Notes under the pieces: model-generated
Databases searched by the model: none
What the model was told of the DNA's origin: nothing
Seen by the model: the letters and a program-made list of their open reading frames with translations, nothing else
Shown: positions 1 through 6,287 of the stretch, piece after piece
Position numbering within the stretch: the stretch's first letter is position 1
Layout of the letters: every line of letters starts with the position of its first letter
Assembly (NCBI GenBank): GCA_007123785.1
Contig: SLGL01000223.1
Location: 1-9,021, forward strand
Direction of reading: 5' to 3'
DNA from: Balneolaceae bacterium
GTDB taxonomy: Bacteria > Bacteroidota > Rhodothermia > Balneolales > Balneolaceae
Length of the DNA stretch: 9,021 nucleotides
Made by a program: the position numbers and the translations under genes

Positions 1-56
1 ATGAATGGGGAAAGTAGTGGTTTGGGGCGATGGTCGTGTTTACGGGCAAATGTAGC

Positions 57-73
57 CCGGTTCGCTGAACCGG
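57..73 (+). repeat. Perfect 7-bp hairpin, REP-like palindrome (copy 1)
   Basis: CCGGTTC (57-63) and GAACCGG (67-73) form a perfect stem around the loop GCT. The inner 13 bases, GGTTCGCTGAACC, share the TCGCTGA core with a second palindrome at 171-183 read on the other strand. It lies in the non-coding stretch downstream of dnaB and is not followed by a T tract on either strand, so it does not look like an intrinsic terminator. A short repetitive extragenic palindrome is the best reading. Membership of a genomic repeat family cannot be shown from this window. Confidence 0.4.
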
Positions 74-170
74 AAGGCTTGGTATCTCTAAAAAATCGAA
101 TGATCGGAGGTTCAGTTGAGAATACTGGAGTTTATAGTTCGGATAGATATTTGTAAGATTCCGGGTTATT

Positions 171-183
171 GGGTCAGCGACCC
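171..183 (-). repeat. 5-bp hairpin, REP-like palindrome (copy 2, inverted)
   Basis: On the minus strand this reads GGGTCGCTGACCC, a 5-bp stem with a 3-base loop. It matches copy 1 (GGTTCGCTGAACC) at 11 of 13 positions in the opposite orientation, and the two differences compensate each other within the stem. It begins 13 bases past the dnaB stop codon, so it would lie in the 3' untranslated end of the dnaB transcript. No U run follows, so a role in mRNA 3'-end stability or as half of a REP doublet is more likely than classical termination. Confidence 0.35.
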
Positions 184-195
184 CGATGTACGTTT

Positions 196-1713
196 TTAAA
201 AAGGTGCCTCATCATCACCGCCGGGGCTGTGTGTCGGTGGGGGAATGGACGGTCCAGCTGACTTAGTTTCTTCGAGATAATCATTGCCTCCGGGCGGCTG
301 ATCTCCTGTATCGATCCGGGAAAGGCGCTCGAAGCGGGCATATTCTTTTACAAAGAACATGCGGGTGGAACCAATCGGCCCGTTCCGTTGCTTTCCGATA
401 ATCAGTTCGGCAAGACCGTTGGTCGATTCTCCCTCGGGTGTTGTTGTAATTCCGTAATATTCAGGCCGGTAGAGAAAGCAGACCACATCGGCATCCTGCT
501 CAATGGATCCGGATTCACGCAAGTCACTGAGCTGCGGACGCTTATCACCGCCTCGCTGTTCTACCTGACGGCTGAGCTGAGAGAGAGCAATAACCGGGAC
601 ATTCAGTTCTTTGGCGAGTGATTTCAACCCTCTCGAAATAGTTGCTATTTCCTGTTCCCGGTTTCCGATATCTCGCGAATTGGCCGTCATCAACTGGAGG
701 TAATCCACCACAATCATGCCGATGTCGTGTTCGCTTTTGAGGCGGCGGCATTTGGTTCGCAATTCCATCACACTGAGACTGGGAGTATCATCAATAAAAA
801 TGTTGGCAGTAAACAGCCGGCTGGCGGCATCTATGAGTCGTTTGAAATCCTCATCTTTCACACGTCCTGTCCGGGCGGCCTGTGCATCGATCCTGGCTTC
901 CATCGTTAAAAATCGCTGTACCAATTGCTGAGCTGACATCTCCAGGCTGAAAATCGCCACATTGGCCTGAAGGCTCTCATCCGGATGCAGTGCTGCATTT
1001 CTTGCTGCAGTTAATGTGAAGGCTGTTTTTCCCATCGAAGGACGGGCTGCAATTATGATCAGGTCGCCATTCTGCCAGCCCGAAGTGTAGCGGTCTACAT
1101 CCAGCCCCGAGGGAACCCCGGTGACGCCTTCCGGCTTACCACGCAGCTCTTCAAGATATCCGAGTGTATCTTTCAGAATATCGCTGATTGCCGTTGCGTT
1201 GGAACGGGCTTTGGCATTGGCGATCTCAAAAATTTTCTGCTCGGCACTGTCCAGTACATCATTTGCATCGGAAGTGGTGTCGTAAGCAGCCTTGATGATT
1301 TCATTGCAGTTGAGAATTAAATTTCGCTTTACGGCTTTTTCGGCAATAATCTGCGCGTGATAGTCGATGTTAGCCGCAGAGCTTACCGAACGAGTCAGAT
1401 CCGCCAGATAACCACTTCCGCCCACAACATCCAGCAAGTTTTTGTCTCGCAGTTCGCTTTCCACTGTAAGTATATCAAGCGGATTGCCGCGCTCATACAG
1501 ATTAAAGAGAGTCTCAAAAACGTGTTTGTTGGCTGGTTTGTAAAAATCTTCAGGACGGAGAAGCTGAAGGGCGATGGTCGCTGCTTCCCGTTCAATCAAC
1601 ATTGCGCCCAGAACAGCTTCTTCAATCTCTACAGCCTGTGGTGGCACTCTGCCGCCTTCTTCAGGAACCGATGGACTGTTTTGTGATCTGTTTGAGCCGT
1701 TCTGACTGGCCAT
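196..1713 (-). CDS. dnaB: Replicative DNA helicase DnaB
   Basis: This is the hexameric 5'-3' helicase that unwinds DNA ahead of the replisome and recruits primase. It has 505 residues, a little longer than the usual 450-480 because of a loose N-terminal lead (about residues 1-25) and a Pro/Gly-rich tail. The N-terminal primase-interacting domain spans about 26-130 and the RecA-like ATPase domain about 185-465. Visible motifs are Walker A ARPSMGKT (223-230), the catalytic glutamate in FSLEMS (E258), Walker B with VVDYLQLM (D337), the SQLSRQVE segment (378-385), the conserved LSDLRESGSIEQDAD stretch (395-409) and the arginine finger in KQRNG (R443). The acidic end DEAPF is typical of Bacteroidota-type DnaB. 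There is no intein at the Walker A site, a common insertion point in this family. The start is ATG with no clear Shine-Dalgarno. It is divergent from the PLP enzyme gene at 1956 and has no partner on its own strand in this window. Confidence 0.98.
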   Translation of the reverse strand: MASQNGSNRSQNSPSVPEEGGRVPPQAVEIEEAVLGAMLIEREAATIALQLLRPEDFYKPANKHVFETLFNLYERGNPLDILTVESELRDKNLLDVVGGSGYLADLTRSVSSAANIDYHAQIIAEKAVKRNLILNCNEIIKAAYDTTSDANDVLDSAEQKIFEIANAKARSNATAISDILKDTLGYLEELRGKPEGVTGVPSGLDVDRYTSGWQNGDLIIIAARPSMGKTAFTLTAARNAALHPDESLQANVAIFSLEMSAQQLVQRFLTMEARIDAQAARTGRVKDEDFKRLIDAASRLFTANIFIDDTPSLSVMELRTKCRRLKSEHDIGMIVVDYLQLMTANSRDIGNREQEIATISRGLKSLAKELNVPVIALSQLSRQVEQRGGDKRPQLSDLRESGSIEQDADVVCFLYRPEYYGITTTPEGESTNGLAELIIGKQRNGPIGSTRMFFVKEYARFERLSRIDTGDQPPGGNDYLEETKSAGPSIPPPTHSPGGDDEAPF

Positions 1714-1854
1714 TAGCTTTTATGATTTTGAGAGTAAGACCGTTTCGGATATGTGCGATTTAAGCCGGAATTCAAAGAAACCGGGTTATAAATCAATATT
1801 GTTAAACTAAAGAATTGGTATCTCGGAACCCAAATTAAAACTCTTAAAAAGCAC

Positions 1855-1877
1855 AAAAGTTGCATCAAAAAAGTTGC
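1855..1877 (+). repeat. Two direct copies of AAAAGTTGC, 14 bases apart
   Basis: AAAAGTTGC occurs at 1855-1863 and again at 1869-1877, so the start-to-start distance is 14 bases. The pair sits in the middle of the divergent dnaB / PLP-enzyme promoter region, about 80-100 bases upstream of the 1956 start and 140-165 bases upstream of the dnaB start. It may be a regulator binding site or chance in an A-rich region. Confidence 0.3.
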
Positions 1878-1910
1878 CGGAAAATGATTTTGAACTTTCA
1901 TGAAACGGTG

Positions 1911-1934
1911 TTACCCTGAACTCCAGAATGACAG
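1911..1934 (+). repeat. Possible fragment of a dispersed intergenic repeat
   Basis: The segment holds ACCCTGAAC followed by GAATGACAG, a word pair I associate with short dispersed intergenic elements in Bacteroidota-like genomes. It partly resembles the AGATGACAG word of the candidate element at 3848-3895. It lies directly upstream of the gene at 1956 and would be in its leader. The match is short and rests on memory of such elements. Confidence 0.2.
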
Positions 1935-1955
1935 ATCAATCAAATCATAATATCA

Positions 1956-3137
1956 ATGGATTTTAAAAAGTATAAGCCCGGAACTGCATCTGTATGGGCA
2001 GGAGAAACCGAACTATTTCAGGAAGGCAGTCATACTGTTCCGATCGTCAATACGGTAACGTTTGCTTACAAGGATCTTGATGAATGGTACGATACAGCAA
2101 CTGGAAAAAGAGAGGGCCATATCTACAGCCGTAATACCAATCCCACTGTGAAGGTGCTGGAGGAGAAAATCGCCGCACTCGAAAAATCGGAATCAGCCAC
2201 CTCATTTTCATCGGGCATGGCGGCCATCAGTAATACTTTTTTTGCGCTGCTGAAACCAGGTGACAGGGTGGTATCTATCAAAGATTCCTATGGAGGCACA
2301 AGCAGGCTCTTCCTGGAGTTTCTTCCCAAATTTAATATTGATGTCACACTATGTGAGACGGGAGATCACACTCAGATGGAGCGGGAAATTGCCAGGGGTT
2401 GTGACCTGGTTTACCTGGAGTCACCCACCAATCCCACGCTTAAAATCATCGATCTGGAACGGATGGCTTCGGCTGCAAAAAAAGCGGGAGCTTTAACTGT
2501 TGTGGATAATACGTTCGCATCCCCTGTGAACCAAAATCCGCTTGAAATGGGTGCCGACCTGGTGATTCACAGTGCCACCAAATACCTGGGAGGCCATTCC
2601 GATACGCTCTGCGGACTGGTTTGCGGTAATAAGGAAATTGTACATCAAATTTTTCTATTTCGCGAAATCAACGGAGCCAGCCTCCACCCCGAGACGGCTT
2701 ACAATGTGATACGCGGGATGAAAACGCTTGAGCTGCGCGTGGAACGGCAGAACAGCAGTGCAATGGAAATTGCGCATTTTCTGGAGGGTCATCCCAAAGT
2801 AGAAAAAGTTTTTTATCCCGGACTGGAGAGTCATTACGGCCATGAAATTGCAAAAAAACAGATGCGTGGATTTGGTGGAATTCTCAGCTTTGAGCTGAAG
2901 GGCGGATATGAAGCTGTAAAAACACTGCTTCACAATCTGAAACTTGTTCACCTTGCGGCCAGTCTCGGTTCGGTGAGTACACTTGCTGGCCCTCCGAGAA
3001 CAACCAGCCACGTGGAGCTGACCAGTGAGCAGCGCAGACAGCTCGGTATTTCTGAGAGTTTGATACGGTACTCAGTGGGTATAGAAAATCGGGAGGATTT
3101 GATAATAGATCTTTCCACGGCATTGAAGCTTATTTGA
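1956..3137 (+). CDS. PLP-dependent cystathionine gamma-synthase/lyase family enzyme
   Basis: A cytosolic type I fold PLP enzyme of the Cys/Met metabolism family, 393 residues, the normal full length. The internal aldimine lysine is K209 in SATKYLGG. Phosphate-binding YSRNTNPT (57-64) is supplied across the dimer interface, SSGMAA (85-90) binds the cofactor phosphate, Y112 in KDSYGG should stack on the ring, and D184 in VVDNTF should pair with the pyridine nitrogen. R371 in RYSVGIEN is the likely substrate carboxylate ligand. Family members act as cystathionine gamma-synthase, cystathionine gamma-lyase, O-acetylhomoserine sulfhydrylase or methionine gamma-lyase. Position 113 is Gly, not the Cys expected in methionine gamma-lyases, so that activity is unlikely. 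The active-site loop reads LAGPPRTTSH (343-352) instead of the commoner PA-x-MTH form, so substrate choice cannot be fixed. The start is ATG with no Shine-Dalgarno. The cupin gene follows 134 bases later. Confidence 0.93.
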   Translation: MDFKKYKPGTASVWAGETELFQEGSHTVPIVNTVTFAYKDLDEWYDTATGKREGHIYSRNTNPTVKVLEEKIAALEKSESATSFSSGMAAISNTFFALLKPGDRVVSIKDSYGGTSRLFLEFLPKFNIDVTLCETGDHTQMEREIARGCDLVYLESPTNPTLKIIDLERMASAAKKAGALTVVDNTFASPVNQNPLEMGADLVIHSATKYLGGHSDTLCGLVCGNKEIVHQIFLFREINGASLHPETAYNVIRGMKTLELRVERQNSSAMEIAHFLEGHPKVEKVFYPGLESHYGHEIAKKQMRGFGGILSFELKGGYEAVKTLLHNLKLVHLAASLGSVSTLAGPPRTTSHVELTSEQRRQLGISESLIRYSVGIENREDLIIDLSTALKLI

Positions 3138-3271
3138 TTGTTTGATTTGTGAGTGCATTTTTTTCTTGTCCGAAATCTCTTCAGTCAATACCTTTCCCCC
3201 GTTTTATAAAAAAACAGCAAAAAAAGCTCAGGGAAAAATCTGAAAGAAGCTGACAAATTAAAATTAATCTG

Positions 3272-3817
3272 ATGAAACGCACCATAGAAAATCCTGTCAT
3301 CAAAGATAAAGTTACATTCGTGAAAACGGCCGGAGAGACCGGTAGTGAAGTCACGGAATTGAATATTACACTTCAGCCCGGAGGCGGGAATGAATTACAC
3401 TATCACCTCACCTATTCGGAAACGTTTACGGCACTTGAAGGGGAACTGGGCATCCGGCTCGCTAAGGGTGAATCTAAAATTTTGAAACCGGGAGAATCAC
3501 TTTTTGTTGAAAAGGGTGAACATCACGGATTTTTCAATCCTGGAGATGAAGAAATTACATTCCGGGTTGAGTTAAAGCCCGGTCATTCGGGTTTTGAACA
3601 GTCGCTCTATATTCTTTATGGGCTGGCAGCAGATGGTTTGACAGATGAAAAGTCTATGCCCAAAAATTTAACCCACCTGAGTGTTATTGCGAAGCTGAGC
3701 GAAATGCGTGCGCCGGGCCTCTTCTTTAAACTTATGCAGCCGCTGATATGGCTGAAAGGCAGACAAGCATCAAAAAACGGTGTTCAGGATGAGCTGATCA
3801 TGAAGTATTGCAAGTAA
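3272..3817 (+). CDS. Cupin-domain protein, single-domain, metal-binding type
   Basis: A 181-residue soluble protein with one cupin beta-barrel (about residues 12-105) and a mostly helical C-terminal extension (about 108-181) of unknown role. Cupin motif 1 fits the consensus exactly: G37, then H43-x-H45, E50 and G57. Motif 2 is G74, G82, H85 and N89, with E80 where proline is usual. H43, H45, E50 and H85 are the expected ligands of a divalent metal, so the metal site looks intact. The specific reaction is not deducible: cupins include dioxygenases, isomerases and pure sugar- or small-molecule-binding proteins. The tail contains LFFKLMQPLIW (150-160), a hydrophobic stretch too short to be a membrane span. 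The start is ATG without a clear ribosome site. The 134-base gap after the PLP enzyme is A/T-rich and shows no terminator I trust, so co-transcription is possible. It is convergent with murI. Confidence 0.85.
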   Translation: MKRTIENPVIKDKVTFVKTAGETGSEVTELNITLQPGGGNELHYHLTYSETFTALEGELGIRLAKGESKILKPGESLFVEKGEHHGFFNPGDEEITFRVELKPGHSGFEQSLYILYGLAADGLTDEKSMPKNLTHLSVIAKLSEMRAPGLFFKLMQPLIWLKGRQASKNGVQDELIMKYCK

Positions 3818-3847
3818 ATAGTTACATATGATCCTGTACTTGATTAA

Positions 3848-3895
3848 GGGAGATCTCTCCATTCTTTCACCCCGTTCGTTCAGTCGAGATGACAG
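3848..3895. repeat. Candidate dispersed intergenic repeat
   Basis: It begins with the inverted repeat GGAGATCTCTCC (3849-3860), which contains the palindrome AGATCT, and runs through a CCCCGTTCGTTCAG segment to TCGAGATGACAG. Read on the minus strand, the order CTGTCATCTCGA, GAACGAACGGGG, GGAGAGATCTCC resembles a repeat type I recall from intergenic regions of Bacteroidota-like genomes. It lies between the converging ends of the cupin gene and murI, a usual place for such elements. Only one full copy is in the window. Confidence 0.4.
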
Positions 3896-3896
3896 G

Positions 3897-3919
3897 GAGT
3901 GAGGGAGTGAACTGAGTGA
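3897..3919 (+). repeat. Short tandem of GAGTGA, three units
   Basis: GAGTGA recurs at 3897-3902, 3905-3910 and 3914-3919, giving steps of 8 and 9 bases, followed by the near-repeat TGGAGGG. It directly adjoins the candidate dispersed element and may be its right end. No coding frame runs through it. Confidence 0.5.
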
Positions 3920-3956
3920 TGGAGGGTAAGAAGATTCTCTTCCTCTACCTGTCTCT

Positions 3957-3988
3957 CATACCGCTGCGTAATTATGTGGCTCGGTATG
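3957..3988. terminator. Hairpin between converging genes, possible weak terminator
   Basis: CATACCG (3957-3963) and CGGTATG (3982-3988) form a perfect 7-bp stem with an 18-base loop. It stands between the cupin stop (3817) and the murI stop (4067), where transcripts from both strands should end. The plus-strand flank has only a broken T run (GATTTTGG), so it is not a textbook intrinsic terminator. Confidence 0.25.
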
Positions 3989-4066
3989 GAAATGATTTTG
4001 GAATTGTGGTCAGAAACAAAAATTTATGATTACCATCATCCAGCTTCCAGTTTCCCGAAACCCGCA

Positions 4067-4888
4067 TCAATCCTTCAAACTCTCCACAAAGACGTTTTCG
4101 GGCTTACGGCCCAGAAAACGTTCGGCCAGTTCGTAGAAACGCTGGGGACGGTCACTCACGTAGCAGTTCAGCACGCCAGGTTGGTCGCTGTTGTTGAGTA
4201 GTTGCTTTAATTCCAGCTTGCTCTTTGCTGAAGCTGCAACCGCTTCGGCCGAATCGATGATGTCGAGTTTTTTTCCGTTAAAGTAATCCTGGATTACAGT
4301 TTTAAATAGTGGATAGTGGGTGCAGCCAAGAATCAGTGCTTCCACTCCATTGCTTTTAAAGGTGTTCAGGTAAATGTCGAGAGTTTTAAGCGCCACTTCG
4401 TTGTCAATCCAGCCCTCTTCGGCAAGGGGCACCAGAAGCGGGCAGGCTTTCGATTTTACGATAAGGGAACTGTCGGCCTGTTTAAGTGATTTTTCGTAGG
4501 CACCGGATCCGATAGTGGCAAGTGTTCCAATCACACCGATCGCTTTTTTGCCAGAGCGGATGGCTCCGTATGTTCCTGCATCAATCATATTCAGTACAGG
4601 GACCTTTCCTGCGGCATGCTGAACCGAATCGTTTGCTGCTGCCGATGCAGTATTACAGGCGATAATGATCATTTTTACACCTTTCTGAATCAGAAAACGT
4701 GCGATCTGGTTAGAGTAATTCCGTACTGTTTCCTGCGATTTGATTCCATAGGGCACGCGGGCCGAATCACCAAAATAGATGATATCTTCATTGGGAAGAG
4801 CATCCATCACCGCTTTTGCCACGGTAAGGCCGCCGATGCCTGAGTCAAAAATTCCAATTGGGGAAGTCTTCGTGAGTGGTTTCTTCAA
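4067..4888 (-). CDS. murI: Glutamate racemase
   Basis: Cytosolic, cofactor-independent enzyme that turns L-glutamate into D-glutamate for peptidoglycan precursors. It has 273 residues, normal for the family. The two catalytic cysteines are C79 in ACNTAS and C189 in GCTHYP. Substrate-binding segments are FDSGIGG (14-20), D41-S42 in FGDSARVPYG and H191. The start is TTG: the frame is open upstream to a stop near 4914-4916 but has no ATG or GTG there, and the first internal Met is residue 29, past the essential DSG motif. No Shine-Dalgarno is visible. A hairpin (4910-4941) lies just upstream of the start, within the 67-base gap behind the flavoprotein gene on the same strand. It could be the last gene of the flippase-led block or have its own promoter. 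Confidence 0.96.
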   Translation of the reverse strand: MKKPLTKTSPIGIFDSGIGGLTVAKAVMDALPNEDIIYFGDSARVPYGIKSQETVRNYSNQIARFLIQKGVKMIIIACNTASAAANDSVQHAAGKVPVLNMIDAGTYGAIRSGKKAIGVIGTLATIGSGAYEKSLKQADSSLIVKSKACPLLVPLAEEGWIDNEVALKTLDIYLNTFKSNGVEALILGCTHYPLFKTVIQDYFNGKKLDIIDSAEAVAASAKSKLELKQLLNNSDQPGVLNCYVSDRPQRFYELAERFLGRKPENVFVESLKD

Positions 4889-4909
4889 TGCTATAGACTC
4901 TATTTTTAC

Positions 4910-4941
4910 AAAGCATCAAACTTAATTGTTTTAGATGCTTT
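4910..4941 (-). promoter_or_regulatory. Strong hairpin in the murI leader
   Basis: AAAGCATC (4910-4917) pairs with GATGCTTT (4934-4941) over 8 bp, and AAAC (4918-4921) pairs with GTTT (4928-4931) over 4 more. The loop is TTAATT and a two-base TA bulge sits on one arm. It falls 22-53 bases before the murI TTG and 15-46 bases past the flavoprotein stop. On the minus strand it is followed by GTAAAAATAG, not a U run, so a processing/stability structure or translation-modulating leader is as likely as a terminator. Confidence 0.4.
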
Positions 4942-4955
4942 CAACAATAAAATTT

Positions 4956-6194
4956 TTAATTTGCTGCAATGGCCTGTGCTGCGAGCCAGCCGTTGGTCCA
5001 GGCCGCCTGAAAGTTAAAACCGCCGGTGATACCGTCTATATCTAATACTTCACCTGCAAAATAGAGTTTCGGGATTTTTTTGCTTTCGAGCGTGTCCGGG
5101 TTGATTTCATCCAGCTTAATGCCACCGCAGGTAACAAACTCCTCTTTATAGGTGGTTTTTCCCTGGATGTTGTAGCTTCCCGCAACCAGTTCCCGCGTAA
5201 GGTGGTGAATTTCTGCATTAGAAATTTCCGCCCATCGTTTTTGCGGGTTGATCTCTGCCAGTTCGAGAAATCGCAGCCAGAGCCGGTTCGGAAAATCAAA
5301 TCGACTCTGTTTGTTTACCTGTTTTTTGGCATTTTCGTTTCGAAGAAGGAGAAGCAGAATTCGCAAATCTTCTTCATTGGCTGGATGAAGCCAGTTTACC
5401 TCTATATCATACCGGTACTCTTTTTTATATAGTTCACGGGCAGCCCAGGAAGATAATTTCAGAATAGCGGGGCCGCTTAATCCCCAATGCGTAATCAATA
5501 CAGGGCCTGTCTCCGAAAAGGAAGTGCCTTTGATCTGAACTCTTGCATTTTCAACGGAGATTCCAGCCAGGTCGCTGAAAATTTTATTTCTGAAATTGAA
5601 GGTAAACAGAGAGGGTACCGGCGGGTAAACGGTGTGGCCCAGCTCTTCGAGCCATTGGTACGATTTTATCCGGCTGCTTCCGCCTGTTGCCACCACAACC
5701 GCATCGGTTTGATGAGGTTTATCGCCGGAAATAAATATATTGAACCTCCCGTTGCTGAGCGGTTCAACCTTTTCAACCGGGGTTTGAGTTCGTACAGTTA
5801 CACCATACTTTTGGGCTTCATTCAACAGGCAGTTGATGATTGTCCTGGAATCATCGGTAACGGGGAACATGCGCCCGTCTTCTTCAGTTTTCAGCTCTAC
5901 CCCTCTTTCTTCGAACCACTGAACCGTGTCTTTTGCCTGGAATTGTTCAAAACTCCAGCGGAGCATTTTACCGCCCCTGGGATAGGCCAGGGCGAGCTGT
6001 TCAGGGTCGAGGCAGTGGTGAGTTACGTTGCATCGTCCGCCTCCGGAGATCCGTACTTTCGAGAGAACCTTCCGGCTTTTTTCATAGATCGTTACGTTCA
6101 GCCGCGGGTTGAGCCGAGCCGCGTTAACTGCCGTAAAAAAGCCGGCAGCACCCGCACCAATAACCGCTATCTGACGGTTTTTCTGCGTTTTCAT
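4956..6194 (-). CDS. HI0933/YhiN-family NAD(P)/FAD-dependent oxidoreductase
   Basis: A flavoprotein of the HI0933 (YhiN) family, 412 residues from the ATG chosen here. The FAD-binding Rossmann motif GAGAAG (13-18) starts the protein, with E38 in IYEKS as the expected ribose-binding acid. The family signature SGGGRCN spans 50-56, the second dinucleotide-contact motif ATGG 169-172, the middle-domain motif THWGLSGPA 235-243, and the C-terminal FAD segment FAGEVLDIDGITGG 379-392. The physiological substrate of most members is unknown; one relative has been linked to bile-acid dehydroxylation, which should not be transferred here. A GTG at 6224 would add ten basic residues (GKTSRKFSK-type). I prefer the ATG at 6194 because the flavin fold then begins at the usual distance from the N-terminus. 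It is followed by murI after 67 bases and preceded by the quinone oxidoreductase 93 bases upstream. Confidence 0.92.
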   Translation of the reverse strand: MKTQKNRQIAVIGAGAAGFFTAVNAARLNPRLNVTIYEKSRKVLSKVRISGGGRCNVTHHCLDPEQLALAYPRGGKMLRWSFEQFQAKDTVQWFEERGVELKTEEDGRMFPVTDDSRTIINCLLNEAQKYGVTVRTQTPVEKVEPLSNGRFNIFISGDKPHQTDAVVVATGGSSRIKSYQWLEELGHTVYPPVPSLFTFNFRNKIFSDLAGISVENARVQIKGTSFSETGPVLITHWGLSGPAILKLSSWAARELYKKEYRYDIEVNWLHPANEEDLRILLLLLRNENAKKQVNKQSRFDFPNRLWLRFLELAEINPQKRWAEISNAEIHHLTRELVAGSYNIQGKTTYKEEFVTCGGIKLDEINPDTLESKKIPKLYFAGEVLDIDGITGGFNFQAAWTNGWLAAQAIAAN

Positions 6195-6287
6195 TTTTGA
6201 AAATTTCCGGGATGTTTTGCCCACAACCTTATTTCCCGGCCAGAAGTGCGGGCTGGAGGTCTCTCTGATTTCATTGTCATATAAACA

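Larger units (their letters stand above)
1714..1955. promoter_or_regulatory. Divergent intergenic region between dnaB and the PLP enzyme gene
   Basis: This 242-base AT-rich gap must carry the promoters of both divergent genes, but I could not fix either one: no clean -35/-10 pair and no exact TAnnTTTG Bacteroidota-type box at proper spacing. An inverted repeat lies 52-75 bases upstream of the dnaB start: TAAGCCGG (1761-1768) against CCGGGTTA (1781-1788), with one G-G mismatch and a 12-base loop. I saw no SAM riboswitch-like leader before the sulfur-amino-acid-type enzyme. Confidence 0.35.

Noticed and set aside
1..156. A 51-codon plus-strand frame starting with ATG at base 1
   Set aside because: It runs through the REP-like palindrome, has no recognisable protein similarity, and its start at the very window edge has no visible upstream context.
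840..1060. Intein in DnaB near the Walker A motif
   Set aside because: The ATPase domain runs without interruption from ARPSMGKT to the Walker B aspartate at normal spacing.
1714..1955. SAM riboswitch upstream of the sulfur-amino-acid-type enzyme
   Set aside because: I looked for conserved SAM-I or SAM-II words and pairing and saw none; there is also no terminator-like attenuator.
3974..4201. A 75-codon plus-strand frame at the end of murI
   Set aside because: Most of it is antisense to the MurI C-terminus and the remainder lies in the repeat-rich spacer.
5487..6200. A 237-codon open frame on the plus strand
   Set aside because: It lies fully antisense to the flavoprotein gene, whose family motifs are unmistakable; the product shows no recognisable motif and low-complexity composition.
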